A stretch of 41,884 bases of DNA from Bacteroidota bacterium (GCA_024280115.1 JAJRQT010000207.1:1-41884); one strand, 5' to 3'; counted from the stretch's first letter, positions 24,145 through 34,265 are shown. Made by a program: numbers and translations. Notes: generated by a model not told the origin, from the letters alone.

Positions 24145-25443
24145 ATGAAAAAGACATTATTAACCAGCATTTCAATTCTCATGCTTTCTTTTGGTTGCCA
24201 AACACAAGAACAATCCGGTGTGAAAGAGGTATTTTCAGAAGGGTCACCTGGGGCAGCAGGTTTAATTCCTGAACGCCTCAATCGAATTGACCAAGCCATC
24301 GAGGCAGCAATTAAAAACGGTGAAGTTGCAGGAACTGTGGCTATCATCGCAAAAGATGGAGTGATAGCTTATCACAAGGCTTTCGGAAAATCGGATATGG
24401 AAACAGGTAAAGAAATGAACACATCCAATTTATTTCGGATAGCAAGTATGAGCAAACTCATGACCACTGTAGGGGCATTAATCCTTTTCGAAAAAGGCTA
24501 TTATGATCTGGATACAAAGCTTAGTGACATTCTTCCTGAATTCCAGGATCCTGATGTCCTGAAAGGTTGGGATGAAAAGAGTAAAACATTTATCACCACT
24601 AAAGCCAAATCTCCAATCAGAATGAAGCATGTATTCACGCATACATCCGGAATTGGATACCCCGGCTCAAACCCTATTGGGCGGGAAGGTTATATGGAGG
24701 CAGAAATTCAAAGCGGATGGCCAAATATGGAAATAACACTTGAGGAAAATATCAAAAGATTGGCCGCTTTACCTTTGGCGCATGAACCAGGAGAAAAATG
24801 GACTTATGGAATGGGGATGGATGTGCTTGGTAGGGTGATTGAAGTTCTTGATGGGAGACCTTTTGCTCAATTTATGGAAGAAGAAGTATTCGAACCTCTT
24901 GAACTTAAGGACACTGGTTTTGAGGTCTCTGAAAAAGACTGGAATAGAGTAGCCCAGGTTTACACAACGGACGATGCAGGTAAATTAGTAGTTTATACCC
25001 AGGAAACATTTGATAAATTATCACCTAACAATTATAAAAACTGGTGGAAAAAAGATGCCAATATTATTGCCAATGGTGGTGCGGGGATAATTACAACTGC
25101 ATACGATTATGCCCGATTTTTACAAATGTTGGTAAATGATGGTGAGCTTAATAGCGTAAGAATATTAGGAAGAAAAACTGTCGAACTTTTACGAAGGCCA
25201 CTATTCAAACCCTATGAAGATGAAAGTACTGATTTTGGATTGTCCGTTTATGTTATTTCCAATATGTCTGAGGCCTATAGTCCAAAGTCAATCGGCACCT
25301 ATGGCTGGGGAGGATATTTTTTTACCAGTTTTTGGATTGACCCTCAGGAAAAGTTGGTCGCTGTGATTATGAACCAGGTAAATCCTTCCAAATCCAATCT
25401 AAACAATAAATTTGTAACATTGACATATAGTGCAATTGAATAG
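24145..25443 (+). CDS. Serine hydrolase of the beta-lactamase (class C/esterase) fold, lipoprotein
   Basis: A 432-residue protein with a lipoprotein signal (lipid-attachment Cys18 in LSFGCQTQ). The catalytic SxxK motif is Ser101-Met-Ser-Lys104 in RIASMSKLMTT. The Tyr motif is in WTYGMGMDVLGRVIE, and the third motif reads YGWGGYFFTSFWIDP, the GWGG form typical of esterases and peptidases of this family rather than the KTG of true beta-lactamases. It is therefore most likely a periplasmic or surface esterase or D-Ala peptidase-like enzyme, not an antibiotic resistance gene. It is the last plus-strand gene before the convergent polysaccharide cluster. Confidence 0.88.
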   Translation: MKKTLLTSISILMLSFGCQTQEQSGVKEVFSEGSPGAAGLIPERLNRIDQAIEAAIKNGEVAGTVAIIAKDGVIAYHKAFGKSDMETGKEMNTSNLFRIASMSKLMTTVGALILFEKGYYDLDTKLSDILPEFQDPDVLKGWDEKSKTFITTKAKSPIRMKHVFTHTSGIGYPGSNPIGREGYMEAEIQSGWPNMEITLEENIKRLAALPLAHEPGEKWTYGMGMDVLGRVIEVLDGRPFAQFMEEEVFEPLELKDTGFEVSEKDWNRVAQVYTTDDAGKLVVYTQETFDKLSPNNYKNWWKKDANIIANGGAGIITTAYDYARFLQMLVNDGELNSVRILGRKTVELLRRPLFKPYEDESTDFGLSVYVISNMSEAYSPKSIGTYGWGGYFFTSFWIDPQEKLVAVIMNQVNPSKSNLNNKFVTLTYSAIE

Positions 25444-25686
25444 ATTTAGGTTTTTTTGAAATATACCATTTCTCTAAAGCATATAAACTCCTACAGGTCT
25501 AGCTTTCAACCCTGCTCTGTCAAATTGGGGTAATTATTGACAGTTATTTTTAATTCACTCAATAGTGCCCAAATAGCGTAGAGGCAATCAATTGATTGAT
25601 AGTATAGGCTATCTGCAAGCTCAGGAAGTATTATTAGTGCTTTGATTGATGCCCGGGGTTATTCCCAAATTATCAGAAATAGCACA

Positions 25687-27588
25687 CTAGGGGACTTTGG
25701 TAACCTCAAAAACCACCTTCCCCCAATGCACCCCTCTGAACATAGGCATATAAGTCTTTGTCTCGTATTTACCCAATAGTTCGAATTGATGCCCCGGAGG
25801 GCAACTTTCAGAAATTTTTATCACCGAACTCATAGTAATCCCATCTTCTTTCCATTTTCCCGGCAAAGCCTCATCATTAAGCCGTTCGGAAATAATATAT
25901 GGATCATCATAGTAAAGCTGAAGCCGATGATTACCGTGGTAAATCATAATTTCTTCACCGGGTGAAATCCGACCATCGCCATTACCAATTCCAAATACAG
26001 AGTCCTTTACCATCAGTCCGTCATCCACATTTAAACTATCAAATGGAGCCACATCAAAAAATACAGGAAACACCAAATCATTTTCAAAAACCAGTGTATC
26101 ATAAGCTATACCCACCTTGAATCTGACTTCAGCAGGTGATCCGTCATTTGTTGGAAGTTTGTCACAACGTATTCGAATAGGTTTCAAATCAATAAGCCTT
26201 TCCTGAGATATTGTGAAGGTTGTTGTTGAATCAAGAACTGATATCATACTATCAGAAGACTGGATAGACAGTTCAATTTCCATGGTTTTGGAAGGCAATT
26301 CACCCAGGTTAATCATTTCTAGTGTAATCGTATTTTCCTGGCCGACCCTCAGCATTTTTTGGTTTTTATTAATCCTATAGTCTATCACTCTGACAATGGG
26401 ATTATCTCCAGATCTATAAATTCCTATTTCATGTTCCGAATCAGTAAATTCAAAACTAAGTCTGCCTGACAAGTCAGCTTTTTGGATGGTTGCATCAAAT
26501 GATTTGTTACTATTATTAAAGTCCAGAATATGGTAAGCTACGTTGGGTTCATAGATGGCTGCGGTAGAAATTTTAGTGGCAAAATCCATACTTGGTCCAT
26601 TCGGCAACCAAGCCTTGGTATAATACCCAAAACCAAATGGAGTCACATTTTTGAGATAAATAAACCCCGGGGTTTTCTTTTCACTCTCCACCTGGTAATC
26701 CCACACATTAAAATTTGCATATAAGTCGTAGTGCGACCATTGCTTTTTGAGAGGCATTGGGTTTTTAAAGCCATCAGTCACAAATTTCATCGCTTTTTCA
26801 AAGACCATTGTTTCTCCAGGATCATCTATTTCATGAACTCCTTCAAATTCCCAATATTCAAAACTCAGATCCCCGTCCCATTCAGCTCCATTTTTAACTT
26901 CCCTGTTCAATGCGCTCAACTCTCCGTCAGAACTATTGTGCAACCTTATTCTAACATCTCTAAGATTTTCAAAAGTATATTTAAGTGGGTATAGGGTATA
27001 GTCATCCGGATATCCAACATAGAACTCAACACTTCCCGAAAGATCTGTCGCACTACTTACCAATTGAGGGTATTTCCCCGAAAGGAAAAAAGACATAAAC
27101 CCACCCATGCTAAAGCCTATGATAGCTCTTGAATTTCGGTCAGTCTTCGTTCGATACACACTATCGATATGCGACACTAATTCAGGAAAATAGTCCTTTA
27201 TCTGGACTTGATAGTTCATGTGTTGATGATAGCCAATATTGTAGGGCCGGGGTTCAGACTCTTCCATATTACCATCCATCATTACGAGAATAACCTGGTA
27301 TTTATCCACTAGCTTACCCAGCATTTCAAATTCAATCTTAGCGCCGGATTTAAATGCCCGTCCACCCCATCCATGAAAATAGTAGATAACAGGATAATTT
27401 TGGCCAGACTTTTCATATCCTTCCGGAAAGTAAATTCGATATGTTCTTTCTCTATTAAAGACCTTGCTGAAATATTCAATATCTTGATAAATTTGTGATT
27501 TATCCTGAGTTGAGCATGAGACTGAAACCAAGAATATTATTATAAGTACGAAAGAATACGAGTATATTTTTTGAATTTTTATTTTCAT
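25687..27588 (-). CDS. Lipoprotein alpha/beta-hydrolase esterase with C-terminal beta domains
   Basis: A 633-residue protein when started at the ATG at 27588, one base after the stop of the upstream esterase gene; the longer frame to 27696 would overlap that gene and hide the signal. It has a lipoprotein signal with lipid Cys25 in VSVSCSTQDK. Residues ~30-270 form an esterase of the feruloyl/acetyl esterase (Esterase D-like) kind: YYFHGWGG, the nucleophile Ser160 in GFSMGG and His in EGVHEIDD. The remaining ~360 residues are beta-rich, with a CARDB-like segment (VRVGQENTITLEMINLGELPSKTMEIELS in part). It likely removes acyl groups from a polysaccharide at the cell surface. It closes the minus-strand cluster. 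Confidence 0.8.
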   Translation of the reverse strand: MKIKIQKIYSYSFVLIIIFLVSVSCSTQDKSQIYQDIEYFSKVFNRERTYRIYFPEGYEKSGQNYPVIYYFHGWGGRAFKSGAKIEFEMLGKLVDKYQVILVMMDGNMEESEPRPYNIGYHQHMNYQVQIKDYFPELVSHIDSVYRTKTDRNSRAIIGFSMGGFMSFFLSGKYPQLVSSATDLSGSVEFYVGYPDDYTLYPLKYTFENLRDVRIRLHNSSDGELSALNREVKNGAEWDGDLSFEYWEFEGVHEIDDPGETMVFEKAMKFVTDGFKNPMPLKKQWSHYDLYANFNVWDYQVESEKKTPGFIYLKNVTPFGFGYYTKAWLPNGPSMDFATKISTAAIYEPNVAYHILDFNNSNKSFDATIQKADLSGRLSFEFTDSEHEIGIYRSGDNPIVRVIDYRINKNQKMLRVGQENTITLEMINLGELPSKTMEIELSIQSSDSMISVLDSTTTFTISQERLIDLKPIRIRCDKLPTNDGSPAEVRFKVGIAYDTLVFENDLVFPVFFDVAPFDSLNVDDGLMVKDSVFGIGNGDGRISPGEEIMIYHGNHRLQLYYDDPYIISERLNDEALPGKWKEDGITMSSVIKISESCPPGHQFELLGKYETKTYMPMFRGVHWGKVVFEVTKVP

Positions 27589-27589
27589 C

Positions 27590-29728
27590 TTATTGCTGGT
27601 TTTCCCATTTTGAAAGCTCACTAATTGTTTGAAAGTAATCCGGTTTAATTTTTTTATAAACTGATTTCGTCCATTGGTATGTTTCCGGTAATTCACCTAT
27701 TCCTACAAATTTTGTAGGCAAAAGAGAACCTGCTACCTGGGCCAAATCGGTGATCCGCAAGCAGTTTAACATCTCAATGGCCTCGCCCCTTCCATCTGGC
27801 TGACTACCCATATTCTGGCTCATCGGCGGATTTTTAATAATTATCGTATTGATTTTTTCATCCAATAGAGATGCATATAGCGCAATAGCAGCCATTTCAC
27901 CTTGAGATGCCAGACTGATATTATTTTCTTCTACCCCGGGTAGGAACCTCAGGGCCTCCAGGCATCGTAGCACATCGTAAACTCGCATGGAGGCGACTGT
28001 GCGTCCGGTCCATGCTGCAGCCCGACGAATATGCCATTGTAGTTCGGGCGCCCAACCGGTTTCTCCTATACCCCGGGCCTCAAAATAGACGATACTTATA
28101 TTTTCATCTATCCCCTCAATAAATTTTTCTGAAGCTTTACGATTTTCGCCGGGATTTCTCAATACCAAAAGAATGGGTTGTGGTTTTTCTCTAGGCTGAT
28201 TCCAATGAATGGTAAATTTTAAACGCCATCCTTTTTCTGATACAAAACTGAATTTCTGGACGCCGAATATTGCCTCTTCATCCGTCCTGTATTCTAATTT
28301 CATGTCCAGGGGTTCCGGCACAGCGGGGAAGGCACTGAAAGTTCTGGTATTTAAAAAATTAACTACCTCAGACCGGTAGGCTTTTAATTGATCTTCAGTT
28401 TCAATTTGAGGAGGTTGAGCTTGTTTTAGAAATGAATCCTGAATGGTAGTAGTTCGATCATTTTCCAGTGCCCCGTGTATATATACTCGTAATTCATCTT
28501 CAGACAGTTGTGATTCCGGAGACTTATCTATATCTCCAATTTGATCCGGAGAAATCTGCTCTCCCATCAGGTGTTTTATAAAAAAAGAAAATATTTGTGG
28601 CCGCAATGTGCCACGATTTCCATGCCCACCATCCGCTTCAATCACGGACAAGTTTTTGGAAGCACCGTAAAGCGTATAAACTTTCCCTACGTCTTCATAT
28701 AACCTTCTAACAGACTCAATGGCAAAGAGCGCATCGCGATTAGGAGCGGCTATCATAAGTGGCCGGGGAGCAATCAGCGCTCCAATATCTGCAAAATCTC
28801 TCTGATAGGTGTTTACCGGTACCATGCAGTCACATTGATCATCAATGGTTCTTTGTTGAATTTCAGCTTCCAGTGTTTCCCCTCCTGCAGCGGGAGCAGC
28901 CGCTTTAATACGCGGATCGGCGGCAGCCAGGTACCAACTTTGTGATCCTCCACCGGAAGCTCCGGTTACTCCTAACCTTTCTTTGTCAACCTCAGGTAAT
29001 TGGCTTAACAAATCCAAACCGCGAATACCATTCCATAATTCCACCCCGCCAGGAGTATATCCCCGACTATACCAATGAAACCAACCCCTTTGATTAGCTC
29101 CCCAATGTTCTCCAAGTACTTCTCCCCATTGGATTGTTTCAATAATCAGACAAACAAAGCCCAATTGAGCAAATTTCCGGGCAAGGCCCTGGTAGTAAAC
29201 TTTTTGATTGCGTGCATGACCACATACATACAATATAGCCGGTACAGGATTTGTGATCCCATCCGGGACATAGAGGTTGGCAGGAACATATAAATCCGGC
29301 AGGGATTCATAATAGATTTTTTCTATCCTATACCCCTTTTTCCGGATAGTACCTACTTTTTTTACATTTAGTGGAGGCCGGTCGCCAGTCATCGGTACAT
29401 CGTAGAGGCTCATCATCTCTAAAAATTCCCGATAGCGTTGATCGCGAACACTCTGCCAATCTTTAAGCGTTTCGATTCCATCAAAAAACTGATCGGTCAC
29501 TTCCTTGGCGGATGTTACCAGATAATCACGGATGTTGTTGGATTGATCTTGAACGGGGCAATAGGAAAAAGGTATCTCTTGTGAATTACCAGGTATTGAA
29601 AATAAAAGTATTATTCCGATAATTATTGAGAAAAGAGAAATTATCCTTTCTTTGATGATTTGTGTTGTACTGATCCGGCTAAAATATTTTCTTACCGAAT
29701 CACCTTGCTTTCTGACACAATTTTCCAT
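27590..29728 (-). CDS. Secreted tandem alpha/beta-hydrolase, acetyl xylan esterase-like
   Basis: A 712-residue protein with a late N-terminal hydrophobic segment (~29-50, ending GNSQ) that probably acts as a signal. The first hydrolase domain (~120-410) has a complete triad: Ser258 in TGASGGGSQ, Asp332 in APNRD and His369 in EADGGHG. It resembles secreted esterases of the acetyl xylan/pectin esterase group. A second hydrolase-like half (~470-712) has RNPGENRK and a nucleophile-elbow equivalent reading LASQGEM, which lacks the first Gly of GxSxG. It may be structural or altered. It is tightly coupled to the next esterase (1-base gap) and lies 188 bp after the lyase-like gene. Confidence 0.78.
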   Translation of the reverse strand: MENCVRKQGDSVRKYFSRISTTQIIKERIISLFSIIIGIILLFSIPGNSQEIPFSYCPVQDQSNNIRDYLVTSAKEVTDQFFDGIETLKDWQSVRDQRYREFLEMMSLYDVPMTGDRPPLNVKKVGTIRKKGYRIEKIYYESLPDLYVPANLYVPDGITNPVPAILYVCGHARNQKVYYQGLARKFAQLGFVCLIIETIQWGEVLGEHWGANQRGWFHWYSRGYTPGGVELWNGIRGLDLLSQLPEVDKERLGVTGASGGGSQSWYLAAADPRIKAAAPAAGGETLEAEIQQRTIDDQCDCMVPVNTYQRDFADIGALIAPRPLMIAAPNRDALFAIESVRRLYEDVGKVYTLYGASKNLSVIEADGGHGNRGTLRPQIFSFFIKHLMGEQISPDQIGDIDKSPESQLSEDELRVYIHGALENDRTTTIQDSFLKQAQPPQIETEDQLKAYRSEVVNFLNTRTFSAFPAVPEPLDMKLEYRTDEEAIFGVQKFSFVSEKGWRLKFTIHWNQPREKPQPILLVLRNPGENRKASEKFIEGIDENISIVYFEARGIGETGWAPELQWHIRRAAAWTGRTVASMRVYDVLRCLEALRFLPGVEENNISLASQGEMAAIALYASLLDEKINTIIIKNPPMSQNMGSQPDGRGEAIEMLNCLRITDLAQVAGSLLPTKFVGIGELPETYQWTKSVYKKIKPDYFQTISELSKWENQQ

Positions 29729-29780
29729 TAGCGGTCAAAATGAATTAAGTGAATTTAAAATAATTAATATTACTATTTAA

Positions 29781-29916
29781 AGCCTGTCCATAAAGTCGAT
29801 AAAGTTCAAAAAAAATAATGCCTTTTTAAATATACCCACCCTGCGCCCCTCCAAGGAGGGGAATATAGGTATTAATTTTTTTGAATTTACGAACAATCAT
29901 AGTTTATAGACAGGCT
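29781..29916. repeat. 136-bp inverted-repeat element abutting the lyase-like gene
   Basis: 16-bp arms (AGCCTGTCCATAAAGT at 29781-29796 and AGTTTATAGACAGGCT at 29901-29916) match with two mismatches. Inner sequences TTCAAAAAAA/TTTTTTTGAA and CCCTCC/GGAGGG also pair. The right end touches the stop codon of the lyase-like gene with no gap, so insertion may have reset the end of that gene. Confidence 0.65.
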
Positions 29917-32634
29917 CTATTTAGAACTTTTAGAAATAGCTTTTGCGTTCTCACGATAATGATCAAGAACCGCCATTCCTAATGGTTCATCCCATTGCAT
30001 TTGCATTATATCATCTTTTGCCCGCCAATATCCAGGGTCAATACCAATTTTCGCAGATTTAGGATCATTCCACTCAGCTTGCAAAATGCCATCTTTGACT
30101 ATCCAATATCGTGGGGTGACGGCATTGGCCAGTGGCACTATGTCGCATTCAAATAAACCCGAAACTCCATATCTTTTGTAAAGCACGTTTTGAGACTCAA
30201 TTCGTGAGCTGTTCTGATTTTCCGTACTTCCCAGTTTAGCCAATTTATTGTAAATGCTATCGCGGGCAGCTTGATTGCCTTTAGCTGCCCAATATGCAGC
30301 TGCCATCGATTCACGATGCCAATACCCATAATCGTCAGGCTGATGATTTTCATCGACTCTCCACCAATCCATAATTGCCTGCCTGATATTAGAATCATCC
30401 TCATCCTGAAGATAAAGTCCATAGCCAAAGTAATAGGTATTATCCCGCCATATATCTGCGGGTTTCGTTATCCGGTCAACAGCAGAGGCCCTAAAATTTT
30501 CTGCTTCGTTTTTTGCCCGTTCATATCCGGGAATACTGCCAAAAATTTTTAATCCTACAAAAGCACCCCCTTTCAACTGATCTATATCTTCATTCCCCCA
30601 TATATTCCATGATGAACGGATTTCATCAATAACCTCATACGTTCTCCAATCACCGGTCAGATTCCAATGGAGGTAATGCCCCAACCAATTGGAGCCATAG
30701 CCATCCCAGGCTACACCACCAGATCTGTCACTTTCATCTCTTGGGGTAATGCCCCAATAGGCTGAGTGCCGCCTGCCATATCCAATAAAACGGCTGTCTT
30801 CACTATTGTAATGTTTTATCAAAGCATCGCGTACAAACTTCAGATGGGCCGAAGCCGCTTTCCAATACCGGTATTCCCCAGTACGCAGATATTGCATAAA
30901 CATTCGGTAGCTGATCATGGTATTACCCCGTCTCCATCCGTCATAGTCATCGGGTCTGCGAGAAAAGCCCCAGGTGCCTAATGCTCTATTTCCCTTGTGG
31001 TAAGCATACATAAACATTAAGTCACCATAATTCAACATGCCCAACCAGCCAAACTCTGTCATGGATCGCTCGATAAAAGCTGTACCGGTAGCCAGCAATG
31101 CTTCAGTTTTTGGGAATTCGGAATCATCAAAAGGCATAATCATGCCCGCAGCCTTTGTGCCTTTGTAACTGTACCATTCCGGGTTTGCATAAGGTTGAGG
31201 CGTGTCGTCTGCTTTTGCAGCAAATACTTCACTTTGGTTTTCTTCACCTGGTCCGTGAAACGAATAGAAAATATCGTGAGTGAAACTAACACCCTGCATC
31301 CCATACGGCCATCCCGAAGCTCGCAGATCTAATACCAAATTGCCATGATCAGGCCACATCCATGCGTTAAGTGAGTTCTCGTTAGCATTATAAGATAGTT
31401 CTTTTGGATATTTATATGCCATATCTTTCATTGACATAGTGACACCAAATTTTTCCGAACTGACATCTATCCACCCACCCGTTTTCTCAGTTCCGGTAAT
31501 ATTTTGATTTCCAGCTTTTACTTCCCAATTCAATGGAAAGCTTTTATACTCAAGATGAAAAACATCATGTGGACCAGTATTAAATAAATAAGCGTTGTCC
31601 TTCTTAATTAGTGATACCTGCTTTGTCAACCCCGAGGCTTTAAATTTTGGAGGTGTATCAAAAGCCAAAGGAAGTTTTAATCCTATGCGCCTGATATTTG
31701 TTGTCTGTGGGTTTCCTCTAAACATAAAATTGTGCTGAATACGAATAAACGGCTTTCCCGTATAGGCGTGAATCCATATCGTATAATCGCTGTCATCGTT
31801 GGCAGAACCGAGACGGCCTTTCAATTTTATTACAGTTCTCAGGGGCCCATGTTCTACAACTACAGCTTTGTACAAACCATCGCTAGCATATTTTCTTGTC
31901 TCCGCACCTCCTCCCTCTGGTCGAATCCAGCGTGAGCCACCTTTCACAGTGGGCAACTCATTCTTGATTGGTCGTGATGTACCAGAATTTAAATTTCGGA
32001 TAGCATACGGAATGGTAGGACGATCTGGGTAATTGGCCTGTACGTCAAGAAAATGATCCTGTCCACTACTTGTTTTTACAATCTGTTCATCAGGTTCGTA
32101 TGTTCCGTTTTTGTTGAGGTCTAACCATACCTGATCCAGAAAACTGAAATGTTGCTTACTTATTCTAAACTTTAAAACACCGGTATCTACAATAATTTCC
32201 TTATCTGTTTCCGTAAGGACATTGCCACCGATAGAAGGTGTTGCGGATAGTATTACCTGATGGGCGGTTTTACCATTTGCACTAATATGGGCTTGATAAT
32301 CGATTAGTGCCCATTTAATTGATCCATCACTCCAACGCGAAAGAATTCTTGTCTGTGATGGGAACCCTTTTATTCCAATTTTATCGACCTCACTTACGGC
32401 GCCCTTTGGAAAAGGAATTCCTCCGGTAACAGGCCACATTTCTCTATCAAAACCGGAATGATCCTCCACGTATATAGTTGGCAGTGCCGGATTTAGATTG
32501 ATTTTTTGTTTATCCTGGGTTGAGCATGAGACTAAAACGAAGAATAATATTAACAGTAATAAAGAGTTCAAGTGTTTTTTATAAGTTAAAACTATCTCCA
32601 TAATCATTCGCTTAGTATGTATAAAGTTATTCAT
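29917..32634 (-). CDS. PcRGLX/YetA-like (PL26-type) exo-rhamnogalacturonan lyase homologue, lipoprotein
   Basis: A 905-residue protein with a lipoprotein signal (Cys37 in FVLVSCSTQDK). The N-terminal domain begins with the PVTGGIPFPKGAV motif typical of the RIFT-barrel domain of PcRGLX/YetA proteins. A central beta-sandwich follows (HGPLRTVIKLKGRL, IHAYTGKPFIRIQHNFMF), then a large C-terminal alpha/alpha toroid (~510-800; YRMFMQYLRTGEYRYWKAA, HWNLTGDWRTYEVIDEI). Known members cleave rhamnogalacturonan from the chain end. Distant homologues may act on other uronate-rhamnose polymers, so the substrate is inferred. It lies 44 bp after the sulfatase gene. A tandem pair of similar segments near the C-terminus (PRYWIVKDGILQAEWNDP and PGYWRAKDDIMQMQWDEP) is an internal repeat. 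Confidence 0.75.
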   Translation of the reverse strand: MNNFIHTKRMIMEIVLTYKKHLNSLLLLILFFVLVSCSTQDKQKINLNPALPTIYVEDHSGFDREMWPVTGGIPFPKGAVSEVDKIGIKGFPSQTRILSRWSDGSIKWALIDYQAHISANGKTAHQVILSATPSIGGNVLTETDKEIIVDTGVLKFRISKQHFSFLDQVWLDLNKNGTYEPDEQIVKTSSGQDHFLDVQANYPDRPTIPYAIRNLNSGTSRPIKNELPTVKGGSRWIRPEGGGAETRKYASDGLYKAVVVEHGPLRTVIKLKGRLGSANDDSDYTIWIHAYTGKPFIRIQHNFMFRGNPQTTNIRRIGLKLPLAFDTPPKFKASGLTKQVSLIKKDNAYLFNTGPHDVFHLEYKSFPLNWEVKAGNQNITGTEKTGGWIDVSSEKFGVTMSMKDMAYKYPKELSYNANENSLNAWMWPDHGNLVLDLRASGWPYGMQGVSFTHDIFYSFHGPGEENQSEVFAAKADDTPQPYANPEWYSYKGTKAAGMIMPFDDSEFPKTEALLATGTAFIERSMTEFGWLGMLNYGDLMFMYAYHKGNRALGTWGFSRRPDDYDGWRRGNTMISYRMFMQYLRTGEYRYWKAASAHLKFVRDALIKHYNSEDSRFIGYGRRHSAYWGITPRDESDRSGGVAWDGYGSNWLGHYLHWNLTGDWRTYEVIDEIRSSWNIWGNEDIDQLKGGAFVGLKIFGSIPGYERAKNEAENFRASAVDRITKPADIWRDNTYYFGYGLYLQDEDDSNIRQAIMDWWRVDENHQPDDYGYWHRESMAAAYWAAKGNQAARDSIYNKLAKLGSTENQNSSRIESQNVLYKRYGVSGLFECDIVPLANAVTPRYWIVKDGILQAEWNDPKSAKIGIDPGYWRAKDDIMQMQWDEPLGMAVLDHYRENAKAISKSSK

Positions 32635-32678
32635 CTTTTACATAAATCAATTCTTATTCCATGACTTTCAAAGTCTAT

Positions 32679-34265
32679 TTACTCTTGAGCGGAAGGGTCA
32701 ATATTTTTTAGATACTGGTTATTCTCCCCGGGGAAATAGTTATACTCTTCCTCCAAACCAAAGATGTCAATAGCTCCCTTATTTGGTTTTGGCTTGAAGT
32801 CATGTGTCGCATAATATTTTGTGCTGTCCCAAATGATTTTCTGACCTAAAACCCGTGGATCTTTATTCTTCAACAAATAATTATTCAGTTGATCTGCAAG
32901 TTTATGTTTAATCTCAATATAGCTTTCATTCAATGCAATATTATTCATTAGATCCGGATCATTTTTTAAATCGTATAATTCTTCTGCCGGACGCTTATTA
33001 AAAGCCACTTCAAACAATTTATCGATTCCCGGCTCGTGTTGATTTGCCAGAATGTAATTCTTTGTAGGAGATGGGTAGTGTAGCATGTGAGCATCAACAT
33101 CACCATATAAAGGCGGATCACCGGCAGGCCACCTGTCCGGTTCATAATTTTTGATATAAAGATAATCATATGTCCTGATGGCTCTTCCCGGATATCCCAC
33201 ACCATTTAACCGGCACAATGCATGTCTTTCTCTGGCGGTAATTATAAAATTCCTTTCCGGCTCTATGCAACCCGATTCCTTCGAGAATAGGATATTGGTT
33301 AAACTTTTAGCTGTCATTTCTGCGGGAATATCAAGATCATTGATCTCCAGGAAGGTTGGGGCAAGGTCATTCAAATTCATAAAGTCATCAACTGTCCTGC
33401 CTCCCGGGATATGACCATTCCAATAAAATATCATCGGAATTTGGGTTCCAAAGTCATACAAGTTGGCCAGGCCTCTTGGCATTTGCCAACCATTATCACC
33501 ACAGATCACAATAAGCGTATTATCCCATTGACCCGATTCCTTCAAAGACTCTAAAATTTCACCAACTTCATCATCAAAATCCTGAACTTCTAAATAATAA
33601 TCAAGGATATCGCCTCTGGTTATATCGTTATCAGGAAGATAAGTGGGCACAATGACTTTGCTTTTATCCATACCCGATTGCTCACCTGACCCTACATCAT
33701 AAGGTCTGTGAGGATTGATGCTGCTGAACCAAAAAGTCCACGGTTTGCCTTCGGCATTAGAACTCATAAATTCATCAAAAGACTTATACTGTTTGCCTCC
33801 ATGATCAATTTCTCTACCACTGTCTTCAAAGCTACCCGGCCCCCAGCCTTTTCCTTTTATTCCCACAAGATAGCCTGCTTCTCGCAGGAGGTCGGTATAA
33901 ATCGGGAATTTATTGGGTAAAATTCCCCAAAGATTTGCGCCTTCTTCCAGTCTCCAAATATCTTGCCCTGTAAGCATACCGGCACGGGCGGGAGTACACG
34001 ATGGCGATGCGCAAAATGCATGTGTGAACTTTACTCCTTCATTTGCTATTTTATCAATATTGGGTGTTTTCACAACCGGATCGCCATAAGCTCCAAGGTG
34101 ATTCCATGAGTGGTTATCAGACATAAGCAACAGAATATTAGGACGTGTTGGCTTATTTTCTTCTTTCCTCGTTTGGCACGAATTAATAAAAAAGGGCATT
34201 GACAGCGTAAGAAATAGAATTACAAAATAATGCCTGAAAATTCGGATTGATATTTGTTTTTTCAT
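32679..34265 (-). CDS. S1 family sulfatase (formylglycine-type), lipoprotein
   Basis: A 528-residue exported sulfatase with a lipobox-like Cys30 (FFINSC). The formylglycine motif CxPxR is present as Cys90-Thr-Pro-Ala-Arg in SPSCTPARAGMLTG. Metal ligands Asp50 and Asn51 (LLMSDNHSW) and the late Asp-Asn (VICGDNGWQMPRG) are visible. FGly formation needs an anaerobic sulfatase-maturating enzyme or an FGE elsewhere in the genome; none is in this window. The architecture (NLWGILPNKFPIYTDLL, long C-terminus ending YLKNIDP) resembles subfamily S1_8-like enzymes acting on carbohydrate sulfates. It probably removes sulfate from the same polysaccharide attacked by the adjacent lyase homologue. Confidence 0.92.
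   Translation of the reverse strand: MKKQISIRIFRHYFVILFLTLSMPFFINSCQTRKEENKPTRPNILLLMSDNHSWNHLGAYGDPVVKTPNIDKIANEGVKFTHAFCASPSCTPARAGMLTGQDIWRLEEGANLWGILPNKFPIYTDLLREAGYLVGIKGKGWGPGSFEDSGREIDHGGKQYKSFDEFMSSNAEGKPWTFWFSSINPHRPYDVGSGEQSGMDKSKVIVPTYLPDNDITRGDILDYYLEVQDFDDEVGEILESLKESGQWDNTLIVICGDNGWQMPRGLANLYDFGTQIPMIFYWNGHIPGGRTVDDFMNLNDLAPTFLEINDLDIPAEMTAKSLTNILFSKESGCIEPERNFIITARERHALCRLNGVGYPGRAIRTYDYLYIKNYEPDRWPAGDPPLYGDVDAHMLHYPSPTKNYILANQHEPGIDKLFEVAFNKRPAEELYDLKNDPDLMNNIALNESYIEIKHKLADQLNNYLLKNKDPRVLGQKIIWDSTKYYATHDFKPKPNKGAIDIFGLEEEYNYFPGENNQYLKNIDPSAQE

Noticed and set aside
24145..25443. Beta-lactamase resistance gene
   Set aside because: The third motif is GWGG rather than KTG and the Tyr motif is YGM rather than YxN, which fits esterase or peptidase members of the fold.
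27589..27696. Longer N-terminus for the lipoprotein esterase
   Set aside because: It would overlap the upstream esterase gene by over 100 bases and bury the lipoprotein signal; the ATG at 27588 follows the upstream stop by one base.
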